Position numbers and translations under genes: made by a program. DNA of 64,000 nucleotides from Betaproteobacteria bacterium. GTDB lineage: Bacteria; Pseudomonadota; Gammaproteobacteria; Burkholderiales; Rhodocyclaceae. Within the stretch, counting starts at the first letter, position 1. Every line of letters starts with the position of its first letter. Shown here in pieces: positions 8,195 through 18,183 of the stretch. The stretch spans positions 529,454-593,453 of the forward strand of contig JAHRYN010000001.1 of the NCBI GenBank assembly GCA_020621405.1. The letters are read 5' to 3'. Below the pieces are notes generated by a model that made no database searches, was not told the DNA's origin, and worked only from the letters and a program-made list of their open reading frames with translations.

Positions 8195-10729
8195 TCACGG
8201 AACGGGAAGGCACGCCCGCTTTCCCCACTCGGTCGCCATCGCATCGTCGGTCAGGATTTCACATTCAGCGTACCTTTGACGATCGAGCACAACCGGAAGC
8301 CTCTGTGAGATCCACTGTATCGACATCGCCTCGTCCAGACCATGGCGTGCAAAGAGTGATGATTTCGCCAAGCGCTTTCCAAGCGTTACCGCATCAGGAG
8401 CAGGCAGGCGGCCATTGACGGCCGCAATGCCGTTGCTTATCTGATACACCTCCGGAAATTCCTTCAGGGCGGTTGCGCTGATCGCGTGCGAGCCGGTGGT
8501 GTTCAGGAACAGGATGCCCCCCGGCACCAATCGGCTTCGGGCCAGTTCCATGAATTCATGCGAATTCAGAAACGTCGCCCCTTCGCGCCAGTGAAAGGTG
8601 TTGTTGATGACGATCACGTCCCATTTCTGGTCGTTCGCCAGCAGCCACTTCCGTCCATCGGCAATCGTGTAGCTGGCGCGGCGATCGGCGAGGATATCGG
8701 AAACTTCCTTGTTATCGGCAATGATGCGCAGATAGCCGGAATTGATCTCGACCGACCTGAATTCCCGAACCGTCGGGAAGGAAAGCATGACTTTCGCCCA
8801 AGATCCCGATGCAAGGCCGATCTGCAGGACCCTGGCTGGTTCCGGCAAGAGTGCCATCACGGTGTAAGGCCGCAGAATCAGGTTGGAATCATGCAGCGGG
8901 TCGACATTGAAACGTCCGTCATAGGCCCCGCCGCCAACGACGACGGCCCCTCGCTCATCCGGCTGGACCGCGATGATCCCGGCATGGGTTTCCATCGTGT
9001 CGCTGAACGGAAGCACATTGAAGGTTCCCTGAAACAGCCATTCCCGCCACTGCCGATACAGCCATCCATGCAGCGGAAGAGCGCACATGACCATTCCGGT
9101 CAGGACGGCGCAACGGAACAGCGGAATGCGCTGGCGTCCCCGCGCAAACCAGACGAACGTCCCGCCGGTCAGCAAGGAAAACGTCGCGGACATCGCGACA
9201 CACTGGGCAGTCGTCAGGACGTCAAACAGGATGTAGCCGGTCAGGATGGCACCTACCACAGAGCCGAGAATGTTGACCGAATAGACCGCGCCAAAGTGGC
9301 TGTTGCCTGTTGAATCGGGCCGGATCTGACCGGAGATCAGCGGCAACGAGCTGCCGCCGAGAAAACCGATCACACCCAAGGTGGCTGCGAGAAGAAAAGT
9401 ACCGGCGGCAGGGGTGGACATTCCACCCAGCAACGCAGCGAGCGCCGGCATCAGCAGTGCAGCGAGCGCGGTTCCGAGCCAAACCTGACATCCTTCTGCC
9501 AGCAGGCCGGCGGTTGGCAGGCGGGCAATCCTCAGGCTTCCATACCCGAGGCCCAGCAGGAACGTCCCGACACCAAGTCCGAATGTCCAAGGCGCCCCCC
9601 CCGAAGACCAGGCCATCATGCGAAGCAGAATCACTTCCTGCCCTATCGTCACAAAACCGGTCAGTCCCGCGAGCAGCGCAGCGTGCTGCCAGGGCAGATT
9701 CAATTCACGCACCGCTTCAGGTGACGGCACATGTGGCTTGTCCGCATGTTCAGGCACCAGCCCGACCCAGTTTCGCGCTGCAATGAAGACCAGATACGCG
9801 GTCAGCGCATTCAGTGTTGCTGCAATCCAGGTCGCTCCGATCAGGCCAACGAACTGGAACAGCATGGTTGCCGCAAGCAGTGATGCAACGGCGGAACCCA
9901 GTGCATTCAGTGCGTAGAGCTTGGCAACATTCTCCTTCAGCCCCGTGCTGCGGCCCTTCAGCGCCTCCACAAGTATCGGCAGGGTGATGCCCATGAGCAC
10001 GGTAGGCAGGCCGATGGCCGCGACCGACGCCGCAATCAGTACAGCCGGTGAAAAGGACCGGGCGGCCAGCGAGCCGATCCAGTCGAGCCAGAACATGGAA
10101 GCCGCACCAAAAACCCCGGCAACGAGTTCGATTGCGCAGAAGACCGCAATGCCGCGCCGTGTTCCAAGAGAGGGAGCAAGCTTGTCACCGATCAAGGCAC
10201 CAACACCCAGACCGCCAAGAAATACCGCCACGATCACCGTAACCGCTTGTCCATCGGCACCCAGCAGGCTGATGAGCTTCTTTTGCCATGCAACCTGATA
10301 AATCAGGGCGGCCATTCCCGATATGAAAAATATGCCGCGAACGCCGTCGGCTGTCGCAAGCAGGTCCGAGGCGTCACGGTTCGAACACAGCGAACACGCG
10401 GCAGACGCGGCGATGAACACGGTCCCGAACAGGATTCCCGAGGTGAAATGAAATGGTGTGGCAACAAGAACCATCGACGCAATGACGAGGGCCGGCATCC
10501 AGCTTGCCTCGGCAAACAGTCTGGGGGCGCGTTCGCCAAGAAGTTCGCGGGCAAGAAGTGCCAGCAGCGCACAGATGATCGGCAATATGGGACTGTCTGA
10601 AAGTCCCATCAGCGGATCCGACAGAAAGGACGCCACGGCCGCCGGGCTACTGAAAAACCAGCGCATTGCAAGCAGAACCGTCGTCACCAGCAGCGAAACG
10701 ACAAGGCGTGGCCTGAGGCAGGTCGTCAA
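8195..10729 (-). CDS. Multi-pass membrane protein with C-terminal spermidine-synthase-like domain
   Basis: The protein has 844 residues if translation starts at TTG 10729, which overlaps the TGA of the upstream gene (TTGA coupling). The open frame continues to 10855, but that extension lies antisense-free inside the upstream gene and lacks similarity to the rest. About the first 580 residues form many hydrophobic helices, including GMAALIYQVAWQKKL and GLPTVLMGITLPIL, typical of the MFS-like half of fused spermidine synthases. The last 240 residues are a Rossmann methyltransferase fold with ARVLQIGLASGSW (SAM site), VEIN, ADGRKWL and WDVIVINNTFHW. In true aminopropyltransferases the last motif carries a catalytic Asp. 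Here that position is Asn, so classic spermidine synthesis is doubtful. The function is unknown; a membrane-bound transferase is likely. Confidence 0.8.
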   Translation of the reverse strand: MTTCLRPRLVVSLLVTTVLLAMRWFFSSPAAVASFLSDPLMGLSDSPILPIICALLALLARELLGERAPRLFAEASWMPALVIASMVLVATPFHFTSGILFGTVFIAASAACSLCSNRDASDLLATADGVRGIFFISGMAALIYQVAWQKKLISLLGADGQAVTVIVAVFLGGLGVGALIGDKLAPSLGTRRGIAVFCAIELVAGVFGAASMFWLDWIGSLAARSFSPAVLIAASVAAIGLPTVLMGITLPILVEALKGRSTGLKENVAKLYALNALGSAVASLLAATMLFQFVGLIGATWIAATLNALTAYLVFIAARNWVGLVPEHADKPHVPSPEAVRELNLPWQHAALLAGLTGFVTIGQEVILLRMMAWSSGGAPWTFGLGVGTFLLGLGYGSLRIARLPTAGLLAEGCQVWLGTALAALLMPALAALLGGMSTPAAGTFLLAATLGVIGFLGGSSLPLISGQIRPDSTGNSHFGAVYSVNILGSVVGAILTGYILFDVLTTAQCVAMSATFSLLTGGTFVWFARGRQRIPLFRCAVLTGMVMCALPLHGWLYRQWREWLFQGTFNVLPFSDTMETHAGIIAVQPDERGAVVVGGGAYDGRFNVDPLHDSNLILRPYTVMALLPEPARVLQIGLASGSWAKVMLSFPTVREFRSVEINSGYLRIIADNKEVSDILADRRASYTIADGRKWLLANDQKWDVIVINNTFHWREGATFLNSHEFMELARSRLVPGGILFLNTTGSHAISATALKEFPEVYQISNGIAAVNGRLPAPDAVTLGKRLAKSSLFARHGLDEAMSIQWISQRLPVVLDRQRYAECEILTDDAMATEWGKRACLPVP

Positions 10730-12390
10730 GGCTTGAGCTCCGAACAAAGCACCGTGCGATAGCCCTTGCCGTCGAGCGATGCGTGGATAGTGGGTGTGAC
10801 ATCCGGGGTGACCGGGCCATCCTCCACGCCGGACAGTGCCATCCATATGTGCCACACGTCCTGGTGCGAAATCAGGGGTGCCCCGAGAACACGCGCAAGG
10901 ACCTTCGCAGGTCTGGCACCTTCAGCCATCGCGCGATTCCACATGACCAGCGAACTCGTCGTGCCATCCCGCAAGGTCGTTCTTGCCCCCAGATGCAGCA
11001 AAACGCCATTGCGGTCGCCGGGCAGGTTTTCACCGTGATCGGCCGTGAACACGGCAAACGCCGGCACCTTGCTCTGGTCGAGAACTTCAGCAATCTTTAC
11101 CAGCACCTGTGCCCCGTATTCTTCGGATCTTTCGTAGCGCAATTCGACACGTTCCGCATTGCCCAGGTTTTCCGGCTCAAGAGGAAACAACCCTTCGGGA
11201 TATCGATCGCCGTACTCGAAGTGGCTTCCCATCATGTGCACCACTGCGCCGCGCGGCTTCCGGTTGTGGCCCTCCTCGGCAAGCAATGGTGCGGCAAAGG
11301 TCTTCAGGACCGGAACCATCACTGCGTCGTGACTGCGTTCCAGAGTCATCGGACGGGACCAGTAAAAATCGTGCCCACCTTCCTGGAATACGCTTCTGTC
11401 CTGGTTCGTGATCCACGCAGTCGCAAAGCCCGCCGATTTCAATTTCGCCAGTCCGGATGGTGCCTGGCGTGTATCTCCGAGTTCCGCTGGCGGCAATCCA
11501 GTCAACAACAGAGGGACCGACATCTGAGTGCCGTTTGAGCCGGCACACGTGGTTGGCAGCCAGGCACCGAGACCGCTGCGAAAGCGTTCATCGAGTTTTT
11601 TCGTCCACGGACCACGCGCCGTCCTGTCCGGTCCGATGCCGCCGGCACGCACGCTTTCACCGACGACAAGCAGGGAGAGGACCGGTTCACCTATCCTTCT
11701 TGATCCAGCCGGAATACGCCTCCCCGACGAAGAGAAAAATTCGCCGTAGACCACTTGTTCAAACCCCTGCTGCGCGATCAGCGAATAGGAGCCCATAGGA
11801 GATGCGAGGCTGTCCGCCGGAGAAAAGATATCGATGTCGGAAAGATCAAATGCCGTCAGCGATGACGAAACCGCGACCGGCAGCAATGCTGCCAGCAGAA
11901 CGCCGCGGGATGTACGCGGCCAGATCAGGGTTCCTTCTCCAGGCACCGGCGCACCGCCTTTGCGGAGTGTCATGGCAGTCACCGCACCAAGCAACGCCAC
12001 GTGCAGCCCTACGGCGATGGCAAGCACCGGAGCGACCAGCACTGCTCCGGCGGCTTCGAACATTTCGCCGATATTGGATGACAGGGCTGCTTGCGCCGCT
12101 TCCCAGCCAGGTCCGATGCCATTGAGGACTACGTACCCCATCCACCAGAGAGTCGCCGGCAGCGTTACCCAAGTCAGCGCCACGCAGGTGCGCATCCACG
12201 CCCGTGGCAGGCTTGCCGGTACCACGCTGGCACAAAGTGCCCACAGTGCCATGCGCAGAGAACGCTCCGGCTGCAGATCGTGCGTGAATACCAGCAGGGT
12301 CGGAACGTAAAGCGCCGCTGCAAAATACAGCCTTCCCTTCATCTCCCGGCGGATCACCATATGCCCCGCACGCCGCTCACAGGGCCGCAT
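10726..12390 (-). CDS. EptA/sulfatase-family membrane phosphotransferase
   Basis: This 554-residue alkaline-phosphatase-superfamily protein has an N-terminal bundle of about five TM helices (to about residue 195) and a periplasmic catalytic domain. LLVVGESVRAGGIG carries the first metal-binding Glu. SNGTQMSVPLLLTG holds the nucleophile Thr in the T-x2-SVP context. HMMGSH and FTADHGENL supply further metal ligands. This set matches phosphoethanolamine transferases of the EptA/EptB group. It is weaker at the TM half, so the donor or acceptor may differ. Possible starts are ATG at 12390, 12360 and 12342; the first is listed. The hand-counted GC of this gene pair is lower than its neighbours. It is coupled to the spermidine-synthase-like gene downstream. 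Confidence 0.82.
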   Translation of the reverse strand: MRPCERRAGHMVIRREMKGRLYFAAALYVPTLLVFTHDLQPERSLRMALWALCASVVPASLPRAWMRTCVALTWVTLPATLWWMGYVVLNGIGPGWEAAQAALSSNIGEMFEAAGAVLVAPVLAIAVGLHVALLGAVTAMTLRKGGAPVPGEGTLIWPRTSRGVLLAALLPVAVSSSLTAFDLSDIDIFSPADSLASPMGSYSLIAQQGFEQVVYGEFFSSSGRRIPAGSRRIGEPVLSLLVVGESVRAGGIGPDRTARGPWTKKLDERFRSGLGAWLPTTCAGSNGTQMSVPLLLTGLPPAELGDTRQAPSGLAKLKSAGFATAWITNQDRSVFQEGGHDFYWSRPMTLERSHDAVMVPVLKTFAAPLLAEEGHNRKPRGAVVHMMGSHFEYGDRYPEGLFPLEPENLGNAERVELRYERSEEYGAQVLVKIAEVLDQSKVPAFAVFTADHGENLPGDRNGVLLHLGARTTLRDGTTSSLVMWNRAMAEGARPAKVLARVLGAPLISHQDVWHIWMALSGVEDGPVTPDVTPTIHASLDGKGYRTVLCSELKP

Positions 12391-12555
12391 GCGATGTCCA
12401 TACCATCGCTTCGCAGTTGATCAGTGGTTCGTGCATCATTTCGGAGCAATTACAGGGTGTTCGTGCCAGCGCGACAGGGTACGACAACCCGATATGCGTT
12501 GGGATGACAGCCGTCGTGTTTCAGCCGCACTGAATGCGCTCCGATCCATGCATTG

Positions 12556-12593
12556 AAATGAAATGAGCCGCCTTCAGGCGGCTCATTTCATTT
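12556..12593 (-). terminator. Strong intrinsic terminator after ftfL
   Basis: A perfect 17-bp stem (12556-12572 with 12577-12593) has a TTCA loop. The core GAGCCGCC/GGCGGCTC is flanked by AAATGA and TCATTT repeats, so in the leftward direction the stem ends in an A/T-rich side. It ends the mtkA-to-ftfL transcript and separates it from the leftward EptA-like gene at 12390. Confidence 0.8.
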
Positions 12594-12606
12594 GCAGTTC
12601 CCAAAG

Positions 12607-14280
12607 TCAGAACAGCCCCGACACCCTGCCGTCCTCGTCGATGTCGATCCGTTCGGCGCTCGGCACCTTGGGCAGGCCGGGCATGGTCATCATGTCGCCG
12701 CAGATGGCGACGACGAAGCCGGCGCCGTTGGCCAGGCGTACTTCGCGCACGTTCAGCGTGTGGCCGCTGGGCGCGCCCTTGACGTTGGGATCGGCGGAAA
12801 AGGACATCTGCGTCTTGGCCATGCAGACCGGGAAGCTGCCGTAGTCCCTGTTCCACTCTTCAAGCTGCTTGCGCGCGCCTTCGGCGAAGGTCACCTGACC
12901 GGCGCCATAGATTTTCGTGGCGATGGCGGTGATCTTGTCCTGCAGCGTGGCGTTGGCGTCGTAGACGAAGGTGTGGCTGCCCGGCGCGTTGTCGCAGATG
13001 TCGGCCACGGTGCGCGCCAGTTCCTCGGCGCCGGCGCCGCCGCTCGCCCAGTGACGGGCGATGACGAAGCGGCCGCCGAGCGCCTCGATGCGGCGCTTGA
13101 GCAGCGCGATCTCGGCGTCGGTATCGAAGGTGAAGTGATTGACCGACACCACGCACGGCAGTCCGTAGTGCTGGGTGATGTTCTTCAGGTGGCGCTCGAT
13201 GTTGCAGATGCCCCGGTCGAGCGCTTCGAGGTTTTCCTGGTTCAGGTCTTCCTTCTTCACGCCGCCGTGGAACTTGAGTGCGCGGATGGTGGCGACCAGC
13301 ACCACGGCCGACGGGTTCAGGCCGGCCATGCGGCACTTGATGTCGATGAACTTCTCGGCGCCCAGGTCGGCGCCGAAGCCGGCTTCGGTGACGACATAGT
13401 CGGCCATCTTCAGGCCGGCTTTGGTGGCGGTGACCGAGTTGCAGCCGTGCGCGATGTTGGCGAACGGGCCGCCGTGGATGATGGCCGGGTTGTTCTCAAG
13501 CGTCTGCACCAGATTGGGCTTGATCGCGTCCCTCAGCAGCGTGGCCATCGCGCCCTGCGCATTCAGGTCGCTGGCGTACACCGGCTTCCGCTCGCCCTGG
13601 GTGTAGCCGATGATGATGCGGCCCAGGCGCGCCTTCAGGTCGGACAGCGACACCGCGAGGCACAGGATGGCCATCACCTCGGACGCGACCACGATGTCGT
13701 AGCCGTCCTCGCGCACGAAGCCGTTGGCCGTGCCGCCCATGCCGACGACGATCTTGCGCAGCGCGCGGTCGTTCATGTCGACCACGCGCTTCCACTGGAT
13801 CAGGCGCGGATCGATGCCCAGTTCGTTACCGTGGCAGATGTGGTTGTCGATCAGCGCCGACAGCAGGTTGTGCGCGGCGGCGATGGCGTGGAAGTCGCCG
13901 GTGAAGTGCAGGTTGATGTCTTCCATCGGCACGATCTGCGCGTAGCCGCCGCCCGCCGCCCCGCCCTTGACGCCGAACACCGGCCCGAGCGAAGGCTCGC
14001 GCAGGCAGATCATCGTCTTCTTGCCGATGCGGTTCAGCGCGTCGCCCAGACCGACCGTGGTCGTGGTCTTGCCCTCGCCGGCCGGCGTCGGGCTGATCGC
14101 GGTGACCAGGATGAGCTTGCCGTCCGGGCGGTCCTTAAGGGTATTCAGGTATTCGAGCGAAATCTTGGCCTTGTAGCGGCCGTACGGTTCGATTGCGTCG
14201 TCAGGCACGCCCAGTTTCGAGGCGACCTCGCTGATGCGCAGCATGGTTGCCTGCTGGGCGATTTCGATATCGGATGCCAT
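12607..14280 (-). CDS. ftfL: Formate-tetrahydrofolate ligase
   Basis: The enzyme (557 residues, the usual length) makes 10-formyl-THF from formate, THF and ATP. In serine-cycle methylotrophs it feeds formate carbon into the THF branch. The P-loop [11 protein letters not shown] is at residues 65-75, and further family blocks [13 protein letters not shown] and [15 protein letters not shown] are intact. With mtdA and fchA on the divergent operon it completes formate to methylene-THF. It is the last gene of the leftward serine-cycle operon, 93 bases after mcl, and has a terminator just downstream. The symbol ftfL follows methylotroph usage (fhs elsewhere). Confidence 0.98.
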   Translation of the reverse strand: MASDIEIAQQATMLRISEVASKLGVPDDAIEPYGRYKAKISLEYLNTLKDRPDGKLILVTAISPTPAGEGKTTTTVGLGDALNRIGKKTMICLREPSLGPVFGVKGGAAGGGYAQIVPMEDINLHFTGDFHAIAAAHNLLSALIDNHICHGNELGIDPRLIQWKRVVDMNDRALRKIVVGMGGTANGFVREDGYDIVVASEVMAILCLAVSLSDLKARLGRIIIGYTQGERKPVYASDLNAQGAMATLLRDAIKPNLVQTLENNPAIIHGGPFANIAHGCNSVTATKAGLKMADYVVTEAGFGADLGAEKFIDIKCRMAGLNPSAVVLVATIRALKFHGGVKKEDLNQENLEALDRGICNIERHLKNITQHYGLPCVVSVNHFTFDTDAEIALLKRRIEALGGRFVIARHWASGGAGAEELARTVADICDNAPGSHTFVYDANATLQDKITAIATKIYGAGQVTFAEGARKQLEEWNRDYGSFPVCMAKTQMSFSADPNVKGAPSGHTLNVREVRLANGAGFVVAICGDMMTMPGLPKVPSAERIDIDEDGRVSGLF

Positions 14281-14355
14281 ATCGGTTTTTCCGTGTGATC
14301 AAGTATCGGGTTCGGGTGCGGGGGGCGCCAGGGCCACCCCGCCATTCTCTTATAT

Positions 14356-14367
14356 CTTATATATAAG
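14356..14367. promoter_or_regulatory. AT-rich palindrome between mcl and ftfL
   Basis: CTTATATATAAG is a perfect 12-bp palindrome in a GC-rich surrounding, preceded by a partial repeat (CTTATAT at 14349-14355). In the ftfL direction it gives TATAAG/TATATA sequences about 75-90 bases before the ATG that could act as a -10 element of a secondary ftfL promoter. No convincing -35 was found, so the role is open. Confidence 0.35.
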
Positions 14368-14373
14368 CGACAC

Positions 14374-15351
14374 TCAGATCGTCGCAGCGATGCTGTCGGC
14401 CTTGGCAATCAGCGCCTCAGCCATGCGGATGCTCGCGATATCGATCAGGCGGCCATCCAGCGATACCGCGCCACGGCCCTCCTTCGCCGCCTGCGCCATC
14501 GCTTCCAGAATGCGGCGCGCCTTGTTCACTTCGGCTGCGGACGGTGTGTACACCTGATTCGCCAGTTCGATCTGCGACGGATGGATGGCCCACTTGCCTT
14601 CGTATCCCAGTACCGCCGCCCGATTCGCTGCGGAAATATAGCCGTCCGGGTCGTTGAAGTCACCAAACGGCCCGTCGATCGGGCGCAGGCCGTAGGCGCG
14701 GCAGGCCACCATCATGCGCGTCTGCGCGGCGTGCCAAGGGTCGGTCCAGAAGGCCTGGCGATTGCCCTGTTCGTCCTTGTCGGTCAGCACCACGCTGTCT
14801 TTGTTCACGCCGCCGATCACCGTGGTGCGGGCGCGCGTCGATGCGGCGTAATCGGCCACACCGAAGCTCATCGCCTCCAGGCGCTTCGACGACTGCGCGA
14901 TCGCCTCGACGTTGGCCATGCCGAGCGCGGTCTCGATCAGCACCTCGAAGCCGATGCGCTTGCTGCGCTTCTTCGCCGCCTCGATCTGCGTCACCAGCAT
15001 GTCCACCGCATACACGTCCGCGGCGACGCCGGCCTTGGGAATCAGGATCATGTCCAGACGCGGACAGGCTTCGACGATGTCGACCACGTCGCGGTACATG
15101 TAGTGGGTGTCCAGACCGTTGATGCGCACCATCATGGTCTTGCTGCCCCAGTCGACGTCGTTCAGGCCCTGGATGATGTTGCGGCGCGCCTGTTCCTTGT
15201 CGTCCGGCGCGACCGCGTCCTCGCAGTCGAGGAAGATGATGTCGGCGGCGGACTTTGCAGCCTTCTCGAACATGCCGGGGCTGGAACCGGGTACCGCCAG
15301 TTCGGAACGGTGCAGTCTGGGTGTGGCCTGTTCGACGACAGTGAAGCTCAT
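14374..15351 (-). CDS. mcl: Malyl-CoA lyase
   Basis: This 325-residue HpcH/HpaI-citrate lyase family enzyme cleaves malyl-CoA to acetyl-CoA and glyoxylate, the step that regenerates glyoxylate in the serine cycle. Family features include RSELAVPGSSPGMFEKA, FLDCEDAVAPDDKE (Mg ligand and acid), MVRINGLDT, LIPKAG and FEVLIETALGMAN (second metal Glu). The C-terminal KWAIHPSQIE block is intact. The length and the SFGVADYAAS segment match MclA/Mcl1 rather than citrate lyase CitE. It follows ppc by 28 bases in the leftward operon behind the genes that make malyl-CoA (mtkAB). Confidence 0.97.
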   Translation of the reverse strand: MSFTVVEQATPRLHRSELAVPGSSPGMFEKAAKSAADIIFLDCEDAVAPDDKEQARRNIIQGLNDVDWGSKTMMVRINGLDTHYMYRDVVDIVEACPRLDMILIPKAGVAADVYAVDMLVTQIEAAKKRSKRIGFEVLIETALGMANVEAIAQSSKRLEAMSFGVADYAASTRARTTVIGGVNKDSVVLTDKDEQGNRQAFWTDPWHAAQTRMMVACRAYGLRPIDGPFGDFNDPDGYISAANRAAVLGYEGKWAIHPSQIELANQVYTPSAAEVNKARRILEAMAQAAKEGRGAVSLDGRLIDIASIRMAEALIAKADSIAATI

Positions 15352-15379
15352 GGAAGTCTCCTCCGGTTATGAATGCGGA

Positions 15380-18133
15380 TCATCCGGTGGCGCCGAAACC
15401 GGCCGCCACGCAGTTGATGGAAAGCAGCAGCGCCTTGCGGAATTCCTCTTTCCGCGCGGCGTCGTCGGTCATGCGGAAGGCGCGCAGCAGCGAAATCTGC
15501 TGCCGGCTGACCTGATTGACCAGTGGCAGGCGGTGGCCCAGCTTGCGGCGGAACTCAGGGAAGCGTTCGGCCAGCTCGCGCGATCCGGACAGCCGCAGGA
15601 TGGCGGCGCGGGTCTGTTCGTACTCGCGCTCGATCAGGCCGAACAGCTCGCCGCGCACCGCGGCGTCGCCGACCAGCTGGCTGTAGTCGCGCGCCAGTTC
15701 CAGATCGACCACGGCGAGCGTCTTTTCGACCTCGTCGACGATCAGCCGGAACAGCGGGGACTGCTCGAACATGCGCGCCAGCAGCGCCTCGCCCGCCGCA
15801 CCGCGCACCTCGACGAAGCTCGCCAGACCGGCACCGACGCCATACCAGCCGGTGATCAGGTGGCGGTTCTGCGACCAGGCGAACACCCATGGAATCGCGC
15901 GCAGTTCCGCCAGCGAGCGCGCACCGAAGCGGCGCGCCGGACGCGAACCGATGTTGAGCAGTGAAATCTCGTCCAGCGGACTGGCTTCCTGGAAATAGCT
16001 CACCAGTCCGGGGTGCCTGATCAGGTTGGCGTAGGCGGCATGCGCAGCGCCGGACAGCGCCTCGAGCGCGTCATCGAATTCCGGCACCGGATCGGCGCCG
16101 GCACGGCGGCCCGAGTTGAGCGCGTGGTCGAACACGCTGGCCGCCAGCAGCTCCAGGTTGAAGGCGGCCGTGCCCCGGTTGGCGTACTTGCCTGAGATGA
16201 CCTCACCCTGTTCGGTCAGCCGGAACAGACCCTGGATCGAACCGACGGGCTGGGCGGCGATCGCGCGCCCGGCCGGCACGCCGCCGCGGCTGACCGAACC
16301 GCCGCGGCCGTGGAAGAAGGCGATCTTCACGCCGGCCTCGGCGCCGACAGCAGTCAGCCTGACCTGCGCCTTGTACAGCTCCCAGTTGGACGACAGGAAG
16401 CCGCCGTCCTTGTTCGAATCCGAGTAGCCGATCATCACTTCCTGCACGCCGCCGAGCGCACGCACCGAGCGGCGCACCAGAGGGATGGCCAGCAGCTCGC
16501 GCATGATGGCCGGCGCACGGCGCAGGTCCTCCACCGTTTCGAACAGCGGCATGATGGGCAGCGAACAGCGTTCGACCGCGCCCGGATCGGCGTACAGCCC
16601 GGCTTCCTTCGCCAGCAGATAGACGCCCAGCACGTCGGACGCGTTGCGCGTCATGCTCAGGATGAAGCTGCCGAAGGCGTCGCGCCCGAGCAGCGGACGC
16701 TGTTCGGCGATCAGCCGGAACAGACCCAGCGTTTCGCTCGCCACCGCCGGCAGGCCACCCGGATCGCGCGGGCCGGTACGCGGCTGCGACAGTTCGGTCA
16801 GCAGCCAGTCGCGCCAGGCCTCGCCCGCCTGGTCAGGCACCGGCGCATCGTCGGGTTCGCCGCGGCCGGCGCGCCACAGCGCTTCCAGCGTCTCGGTCAC
16901 GCGCGTGCTGTTCTCCCGCAGGTCCAGTCGCACGGTGCTGAAGCGGAACACCTCGACCTGCCGGCGCAGCGGCCGCACCGCGTCGTCCGCGAGTGCACCC
17001 AGTTTCATGTCGTGCAGGCCGGCTTCGAGTGTGCGCAGGTCGGCGATCAGGCGATCGGCCGATTCGTAGCCGCGACTGGCGGCAAGCGACTCACCGGCTG
17101 CGGCAGCGATACAGGCGTCCAGCCGGCCCAGCATGCAGGCGAGAAACTGGCGCAGCGGCTCGCCCGGATTGCGCGCGGCGATCGCGCTGCCGTCGCCGCT
17201 CTCGTCGAGCACCAGCATCAGCGCGTCGCGAAAATCGCCGGGCAGGCTGATCGACGCCTCGGTCACCGACAGGCTGCGCACCAGATCCAGCACGCCCTGC
17301 CGATGGCGGCGCAGGCTGGCCAGCCGGCTGCCAACCAGCGCCGCGCGCGTGATCGCGTTGGTGACGAAAGGATTGCCGTCGCGGTCGCCGCCTATCCACG
17401 AACCGAATTCCACGAAGGCCGGCAGCTCGGCTGCCGCCTCGTCGCCGAACTGCTGCGCCATCGCTTCGTCGGCGCGCGCCAGCACCTCGGGCGCGACATC
17501 GAACAGGGTTTCGTTGAAGAAATGCAGGCCCCAGGCGATTTCTTCCGACACATTCGGCTTTTCCAGACGCAGCTCGCCGGTCAGCCACAGCAGCTCTATC
17601 TCGTTGCGCAGCGTGCCTTCGAGCGCCAGCCGTTCGCGCGGCGTCCAGCGCGGCGATTCGAGGTCGATCAGCAGCCGGTAGATGCGCCGGTGCCGCTCCA
17701 GCACGGTGACGCGCTTGGCTTCGGTCGGATGCGCGGTCAGCACCGGCCGCACGCGCAGGCCGGCGACGGTGGCGCGGACCTCGCCGGCGCTGACGCCGGC
17801 CGCGCGCGCCGCGGCGAACACGTGGGCGAAGGTGCCCGGCAGGCATTCGCGGCCGCGATGGCGCTCGGTTTCGCGCCGTGCGCGCATGGCGCCGTTCTGT
17901 TCGGCGATCGACAGCAGCTGGAACAAGATGCCCTGCGCCTGGATGGCGCGGCCGAGCATCTGCGGTGACAGGTTGTTGCCCGAGACGCGGCCGGTCAGCA
18001 CCGGCACCAGCTCCGGATGATGGTGCCCGACCACGTCGCGCAGCAGCGCGAACAGCAGCTCGAGCGCCTTTTCGGAAAAAGCCGGGCCCGGTGCGTCCGC
18101 GGACGCCGGGATGGAAACGGGATCGTTCACCAC
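15380..18133 (-). CDS. ppc: Phosphoenolpyruvate carboxylase
   Basis: The enzyme (917 residues) carboxylates PEP to oxaloacetate with bicarbonate, the CO2-fixing step of the serine cycle. Catalytic His135 lies in VLTAHPTEAKR. Other hallmark blocks are GGDRDGNPFVT, GYSDSNKDGG and FHGRGGSVSRGG. The C-terminus ends in TG, where most PEPCs end in NTG. Length and spacing match the PEPC found in methylotroph serine-cycle operons, reported to be less sensitive to acetyl-CoA and malate control; that is family knowledge, not shown here. The gene is 77 bases downstream of mtkB and 28 bases upstream of mcl. Confidence 0.97.
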   Translation of the reverse strand: MVNDPVSIPASADAPGPAFSEKALELLFALLRDVVGHHHPELVPVLTGRVSGNNLSPQMLGRAIQAQGILFQLLSIAEQNGAMRARRETERHRGRECLPGTFAHVFAAARAAGVSAGEVRATVAGLRVRPVLTAHPTEAKRVTVLERHRRIYRLLIDLESPRWTPRERLALEGTLRNEIELLWLTGELRLEKPNVSEEIAWGLHFFNETLFDVAPEVLARADEAMAQQFGDEAAAELPAFVEFGSWIGGDRDGNPFVTNAITRAALVGSRLASLRRHRQGVLDLVRSLSVTEASISLPGDFRDALMLVLDESGDGSAIAARNPGEPLRQFLACMLGRLDACIAAAAGESLAASRGYESADRLIADLRTLEAGLHDMKLGALADDAVRPLRRQVEVFRFSTVRLDLRENSTRVTETLEALWRAGRGEPDDAPVPDQAGEAWRDWLLTELSQPRTGPRDPGGLPAVASETLGLFRLIAEQRPLLGRDAFGSFILSMTRNASDVLGVYLLAKEAGLYADPGAVERCSLPIMPLFETVEDLRRAPAIMRELLAIPLVRRSVRALGGVQEVMIGYSDSNKDGGFLSSNWELYKAQVRLTAVGAEAGVKIAFFHGRGGSVSRGGVPAGRAIAAQPVGSIQGLFRLTEQGEVISGKYANRGTAAFNLELLAASVFDHALNSGRRAGADPVPEFDDALEALSGAAHAAYANLIRHPGLVSYFQEASPLDEISLLNIGSRPARRFGARSLAELRAIPWVFAWSQNRHLITGWYGVGAGLASFVEVRGAAGEALLARMFEQSPLFRLIVDEVEKTLAVVDLELARDYSQLVGDAAVRGELFGLIEREYEQTRAAILRLSGSRELAERFPEFRRKLGHRLPLVNQVSRQQISLLRAFRMTDDAARKEEFRKALLLSINCVAAGFGATG

Positions 18134-18183
18134 GATGGACTTTCGCAGCAGGGGTTGCGCACCATCCGCCCGGACAGTGCGAT

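Noticed and set aside
8155..8195. Inverted AATCCGGA / TCCGGATT pair after the acyl-CoA synthetase as a terminator
   Set aside because: The loop is over 20 bases and there is no T-run; support is too weak to list it.
12592..14298. 568-codon rightward open frame antisense to ftfL
   Set aside because: Shadow of ftfL; no start signal and no family.
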